NCBI GenBank assembly: GCA_947172355.1
Contig: CAMWBA010000011.1
Span: forward strand, 1-37,096
Source of the DNA: an uncultured Bacillota bacterium
GTDB taxonomy: Bacteria; Bacillota; Clostridia; Oscillospirales; Oscillospiraceae
Direction of reading: 5' to 3'
DNA length: 37,096 nucleotides
The notes beneath the pieces are model-generated. The model saw only the letters and a program-made list of their open reading frames with translations, made no database searches and was not told the DNA's origin. Of this stretch, positions 33,345-37,096 are shown in pieces (within the stretch, counting starts at the first letter, position 1; each line of letters opens with the position of its first letter). The position numbers were made by a program, and so were the translations under genes.

Positions 33345-34586
33345 TCACTCCTCCCACTTTTTCAGCACAATGGCCGCATTATGTCCGCCAAAGCCCAGCG
33401 AATTGGACAGGGCGGTTCTGATGTCCGCCGTTCTTCCTACATTGGGCACAATGTCCAGGTCACAGGCCGGGTCTGGAACCTGATAGCCGATGGTGGCGGG
33501 GGCATAGCCCTCTTTCAAGGCCAGAGCGGTGAAGATGGCCTCCACCGCCCCCGCTGCTCCCAGCAGGTGGCCCGTCATGGACTTGGTGGAACTGACCATC
33601 AGTGCGCCGGTATGGTCTCCAAAGACGGCATGTATAGCCGCCGTCTCGCTGGCATCGTTGAGGGGGGTAGAGGTGCCGTGGGCGTTGATGTAGTCCACCG
33701 CCTCCGGAGCCACGCCGGCGTCGGCCAGGGCCTGTGCCATGCAGGCTGCCCCCCCTGCTCCGCCGGGGGCGGGAGCGGTGATGTGGTGGGCATCGCAGTT
33801 GGCGCCGTAGCCAATCACTTCCGCATAGATCTTGGCCCCCCGGGCCATGGCGTGCGCATACTCCTCCAGCAGAAGGGCGCCCGCCCCTTCCCCCATTACA
33901 AAGCCGGAGCGCTCTGCGTCGAAGGGGATGGAGGCGCGCAGGGGGTCGGCGCCTTCGCACAGGGCTTTCATGGCGGTAAAGCCGCCCATGGCCAGAGGGG
34001 TGACGGCCGCCTCAGCTCCGCCGCACAGCACCACCTCGGCGTAGCCGTCCCGGATGTGCCGGAAGGCGTCGCCCACGGCGTTGGTCCCGCCGGCACAGGC
34101 GGTAACCACACAGGAGCACATACCCTTGAATCCATACCGGATGGCCATATGGCCCGCTGCCATGTTGGAGATAATCATGGGGATGACAAAGGGGGACACT
34201 GTATCATAGCCCCGTTCACTCCCCCGCCGGTGGGCCTCCCCCACCGTCTCAAACCCGCCAATGCCGCTGGAGAAGATAACCCCGCAGCGGTCCAAAGCCG
34301 TCCGCTCCCGGTCCAGCCCGGAGTCGGCCATACACTCGTCCGCCGCCACCAAAGCCAGCTGGGTAAACCGGTCCATCTTCTTGGTCTCCCGTCTGCCCAG
34401 CAGACCGTCTATGTCCAGGTCCCGGACCTCGCCGGCCAGCTTCACTTTCATATTGGAGGTATCATACCGGGTAATGGGGCCAATGCCGCACCGCCCTTCC
34501 TTCACCGCCGTCCAGCTGTCGGCCACAGTACCACCCACCGGATTGACGGTACCCATGCCGGTGATTACCACTCTGCGCTTTTCCAT
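33345..34586 (-). CDS. fabF: 3-Oxoacyl-ACP synthase II (413 aa)
   Basis: [18 protein letters not shown] is the usual start. Catalytic residues Cys164 ([16 protein letters not shown]), His303 ([11 protein letters not shown]) and His340 ([15 protein letters not shown]) are all present, and the end has [14 protein letters not shown]. It condenses malonyl-ACP with acyl-ACP. The start is ATG 34584-34586 after GAGGTG. The open frame extends 27 codons upstream into fabG without support. It lies 13 bases after fabG. Confidence 0.97.
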   Translation of the reverse strand: MEKRRVVITGMGTVNPVGGTVADSWTAVKEGRCGIGPITRYDTSNMKVKLAGEVRDLDIDGLLGRRETKKMDRFTQLALVAADECMADSGLDRERTALDRCGVIFSSGIGGFETVGEAHRRGSERGYDTVSPFVIPMIISNMAAGHMAIRYGFKGMCSCVVTACAGGTNAVGDAFRHIRDGYAEVVLCGGAEAAVTPLAMGGFTAMKALCEGADPLRASIPFDAERSGFVMGEGAGALLLEEYAHAMARGAKIYAEVIGYGANCDAHHITAPAPGGAGGAACMAQALADAGVAPEAVDYINAHGTSTPLNDASETAAIHAVFGDHTGALMVSSTKSMTGHLLGAAGAVEAIFTALALKEGYAPATIGYQVPDPACDLDIVPNVGRTADIRTALSNSLGFGGHNAAIVLKKWEE

Positions 34587-34599
34587 CTCTCTCACCTCA

Positions 34600-35343
34600 T
34601 TAAACGGCCATACCGCCATCCACACACAGCACCTGGCCGGTGATGTAAGCGGACTCAGGGGCGGCAAAGAAGACAGCGGCTCGGGCTACCTCCTCGGGCG
34701 AGCCGGGCCTGCCTTTGGGAATGGTGGTCCGCATCGCCTCTTTGGCCTTGTCGGGCAGAACGGCAGTCATATCGGTCTCAATATAGCCGGGAGCCACCGC
34801 GTTGACGGTGATGTCCCGCCCGGCCAGCTCCTTTGCCGCCGCTTTGACCAGCCCCAAAATTCCGGCCTTGCTGGCGGCGTAGGCGGTCTGACCTGGGTTG
34901 CCCCGCAGACCCACCACGCTGGACAGACAGATGATCCGCCCATACTTCTGCCGCACCATCACCTTTGCCGCCGCCTTGGTGCAGAAATAGGCCCCCTTCA
35001 GGTTGGTATCCAGGGTTTGGGTGAAATCCTCCTCCTTGGCGGTCATCAGCAGACCGTCCCGGGAAATACCGGCGTTGTTCACCAAAATGTCCAGCCGGCC
35101 AAACCGCTCCTTCACCGCCGCCACCAGGGCGCTGCAGGCAGCGGGGTCAGACACGTCGGCCTGGAAGACCTCCGCCTCCACCCCCAGGGCCCGGCATTGT
35201 TCCGCCGTCTCCTCCGCCGCCTGGCTGCTGCCCGCATAGTTGACAGCCACTGCCGCCCCCTGCCGGGCCAGTTCCAGACAGATGGCCCGTCCAATCCCCC
35301 GGCTTCCGCCGGTGACCAGGGCCACGTTTCCCTCCATACTCAT
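34600..35343 (-). CDS. fabG: 3-Oxoacyl-ACP reductase (247 aa)
   Basis: A short-chain dehydrogenase with TGGSRGIG (11-18) for NADPH, NNAG (89-92), catalytic Ser142, Tyr155 and Lys159 (LSSVVG...YAASKAG), and the FabG-type AVAPGYIETDMT and ITGQVLCVDGGM. It reduces 3-oxoacyl-ACP. Its ATG overlaps the fabD stop by 4 bases (ATGA), showing coupled translation. AAAGGAG lies 7 bases upstream. Confidence 0.96.
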   Translation of the reverse strand: MSMEGNVALVTGGSRGIGRAICLELARQGAAVAVNYAGSSQAAEETAEQCRALGVEAEVFQADVSDPAACSALVAAVKERFGRLDILVNNAGISRDGLLMTAKEEDFTQTLDTNLKGAYFCTKAAAKVMVRQKYGRIICLSSVVGLRGNPGQTAYAASKAGILGLVKAAAKELAGRDITVNAVAPGYIETDMTAVLPDKAKEAMRTTIPKGRPGSPEEVARAAVFFAAPESAYITGQVLCVDGGMAV

Positions 35344-36275
35344 GCATGTTCTCCTTTCAGAGCGGCAACCACGCGGTGGAAGCCGGCCGCTGTGTCAATC
35401 GAATAGGTCTGGATCGCCGGGGCGGTCTTCTTAAAAAAGCCGCTCAGCGCTTTCCCCGGTCCGATCTCCACCACTGTATCAATGCCGTCCGCCTCCATAC
35501 GGCGGATGGTGTCCTCCCAATACACCGGGGACTGAACCTGCCGCTCCAGCAGGGCAGGAATGCTCTCCCCCTCCTCCAGAGGGCCGCCCTTGCAGTTGAA
35601 GCAGACCGGAAATTCCATGGGTCCAAAGGAAATTGTCTTGAAATACATCGCCAGCGCGTCCCCGGCTGGCTTCATCAGACGGGTGTGGAAGGGCCCGCTG
35701 ACCTTTAAGGGCATGCACCGTTTGGCACCCAGTTCCTTGGCCAGCGCTCCGGCTTTCTCCACCGCCGCCTGCTCTCCGCCGATCACCAGCTGGCCGGGAC
35801 AGTTGTAGTTGCAGATCTGGACCGTACCCAGTTCAGACGCCTGGGCGCAGACCGCCTGGAGCGTTTCCCGGTCCAGGCCCAGAACGGCGGTCATGCCGCA
35901 CGCCAACCCGGCGGCGGCCTCCTCCATAGCCCGGCCCCGAAAGGCCGCCGTTGCAATGGCGGTCCCCCGGCTGAACACCCCAGCGGCGTACAGGGCGGAA
36001 TACTCCCCCAAGGACAGTCCCGCCGCCGCCTGAGGGCGAATCCCCTTTTGATACAGCAGGTCGGTCACCCCGACTGCGAACGCCACCATGCAAGGCTGGG
36101 TGTATCGGGTCTGTGACAGCTGCTCCTCCGGGCCGTCAAAACAGAGCTTTTTTAGGTCAAACTCCACCGGGGCGCGGTCGAAAATGTTGGCAAACTCGTG
36201 AAATTCCTCATAAAAATCCTTCCCCATGCCTGCCTTCTGGCTGCCCTGTCCGGCATATACAAAGGCTAATTTCAT
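35340..36275 (-). CDS. fabD: Malonyl-CoA:ACP transacylase (311 aa)
   Basis: VYAGQGSQKAGMGKDF (GQGSQ 9-13), GLSLGEYSAL with nucleophile Ser88, and SGPFHTRLM with His197 are the FabD catalytic signatures. VEIGPGKALSGFFKK closes the fold. It loads malonyl groups onto ACP. It starts 3 bases after the fabK stop, with GGGAGG inside the fabK end. Length is normal. Confidence 0.97.
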   Translation of the reverse strand: MKLAFVYAGQGSQKAGMGKDFYEEFHEFANIFDRAPVEFDLKKLCFDGPEEQLSQTRYTQPCMVAFAVGVTDLLYQKGIRPQAAAGLSLGEYSALYAAGVFSRGTAIATAAFRGRAMEEAAAGLACGMTAVLGLDRETLQAVCAQASELGTVQICNYNCPGQLVIGGEQAAVEKAGALAKELGAKRCMPLKVSGPFHTRLMKPAGDALAMYFKTISFGPMEFPVCFNCKGGPLEEGESIPALLERQVQSPVYWEDTIRRMEADGIDTVVEIGPGKALSGFFKKTAPAIQTYSIDTAAGFHRVVAALKGEHA

Positions 36276-36278
36276 GGC

Positions 36279-37096
36279 TTACACCTCCCGCGCCAGCCGG
36301 CAGACCGTCTCATCACAGTCGGAGCACAGTGCCTCAAAGATGGCCCGCAGAGGACGTATCTCATGGAGCAGTCCTGCCGCCTGGCCGCACATGAGAGAAC
36401 CGGTTTTGGTGTCGCCGTCGAAGACCGCCCGGCGCAGGGAACCCAGGGTGAATTTTTCCAGCTCCATCCGCTCCGCCCCGGCCCGCTCCATTTTTAGGTA
36501 CTCCCGGGACATCTGGTTCTTCAAAATCCGCACCGGTGCGTTGACCGACCGGCCGGTAACGGTGGTGTCACTGTCCTTGGCCTTCAAAACGGCCTGTTTA
36601 TAGTTGTCGTGAATGGGGCATTCCTCACTCACCAGCAGGCAGGTGCCCACCTGAGCGCCGCAGGCCCCCAGGGCAAAGGCTGCGGCCAGCTGCCGGCCGG
36701 AGGCAATACCGCCGGCGGCTATCACAGGCAGACCGGTGACCTCACACACCTGGGGCACCAGGGCCATAGTGGTCAACTCGCCCACATGGCCGCCGGACTC
36801 AGTGCCCTCGGCAATAAAGCCGTCCACTCCCAAAGGCTCCAGCCGCTTCACCAGGGCGGTGGCGGCCACCACAGGGAATACCTTGATGCCCGCCTCCTTC
36901 CAGGCAGGAACAAATTGGCTGGGCACCCCTGCTCCAGTGGTGACCACCTTCACCCCCTCCTGGATGACCACTTGGGCCATCTCCGGGGCAGCGGGATTCA
37001 TCAGCATGATGTTCACGCCAAAGGGCTTCTCGGTCAATTCTTTGCAGCGGCGGATGTGTTCCCGGAGCATATCTGCGTTCATACCCCCTGCCCCGA
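36279..37096 (-). CDS. fabK: FMN-dependent enoyl-ACP reductase, 5' end outside window
   Basis: The frame is open to the window edge (GAG residues precede the ATG at 37080-37082), so the true start lies beyond 37096; ~40-50 N-terminal residues are missing if length is typical. KPFGVNIMLMNPAAPEMAQVVIQEGVKVVTTGAG, EGTESGGHVGELTTMALVPQV, PVIAAGGIASGRQLAAAFALGACGAQVGT and SVNAPVRILKNQMSREYLKME are characteristic of FabK rather than nitronate monooxygenase. It reduces the enoyl-ACP double bond with NAD(P)H and FMN and is the triclosan-insensitive alternative to FabI. It heads the visible part of the fab operon. Confidence 0.96.
   Translation of the reverse strand, partial: GAGGMNADMLREHIRRCKELTEKPFGVNIMLMNPAAPEMAQVVIQEGVKVVTTGAGVPSQFVPAWKEAGIKVFPVVAATALVKRLEPLGVDGFIAEGTESGGHVGELTTMALVPQVCEVTGLPVIAAGGIASGRQLAAAFALGACGAQVGTCLLVSEECPIHDNYKQAVLKAKDSDTTVTGRSVNAPVRILKNQMSREYLKMERAGAERMELEKFTLGSLRRAVFDGDTKTGSLMCGQAAGLLHEIRPLRAIFEALCSDCDETVCRLAREV

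Noticed and set aside
33327-34643. Plus-strand frame of 438 codons opposite fabF
   Set aside because: Shadow of fabF; the low-complexity G/H/P-rich translation is typical of antisense frames.

Overview
The window looks like chromosome from a Gram-positive, endospore-forming, high-GC Clostridia member. A gut Oscillospiraceae (Flavonifractor/Intestinimonas/Oscillibacter-like) is the best guess. Grounds: a germination protease gene next to rpsT, a FabK-type enoyl reductase, an AbgT/AbgA pair, AGGAGG-type Shine-Dalgarno sites almost everywhere, and strong G/C codon bias in the housekeeping genes. This assignment is inference from gene content; no database was searched.

Region by region: (1) 1-530, the 3' end of ilvC and its terminator. 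(2) 524-7242, an accessory, more AT-rich block read on the minus strand. A membrane-anchored XRE regulator heads a run of secreted proteins: 131, 367, 251, 551 and 562 aa. Three of these share one signal peptide. Two are tandem paralogues with identical ends and divergent cores. A short 3'-tail element is repeated at four gene junctions, so the block looks like an actively recombining cassette array. (3) 7471-14879, a minus-strand group: a Cys-motif flavodoxin-like protein, a lactate/malate-dehydrogenase-like protein, and a 1598-aa protein joining an HD domain, helical repeats, a NadD-like nucleotidyltransferase, a GNAT-like region and a phosphoribosyltransferase-like motif. (4) 14941-16707, a small membrane protein, a YihY/BrkB-family membrane protein and rpsT (TTG start). 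(5) 16902-18121, gpr plus a small tail-anchored protein.

(6) 18243-19630, a compact module bounded by terminators: a small serine recombinase, an imperfect 24-bp inverted repeat enclosing a promoter-like sequence, and an AP2-domain protein. I read it as a candidate invertible promoter switch. (7) 19629-23114, lepA, a 246-aa unknown and an XRE regulator in one direction. (8) 23180-24283, pta, divergent from that regulator. (9) 24373-30788, an AbgT-type transporter divergent from an unknown membrane-anchored protein, a PepT-like M20 peptidase, AbgA and a second M20 amidohydrolase: a likely uptake-and-hydrolysis system for p-aminobenzoyl-glutamate or related amide-linked dipeptides. (10) 30814-32294, rpoN with a clear sigma-70-type promoter. 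(11) 32394-37096, a type II fatty acid synthesis operon (fabK-fabD-fabG-fabF-fabZ) ending in a MarR-family regulator. fabK is cut by the window edge.

The most unusual parts are the secreted-protein cassette array, the candidate invertible promoter beside the recombinase, and the five-part 1598-aa protein.
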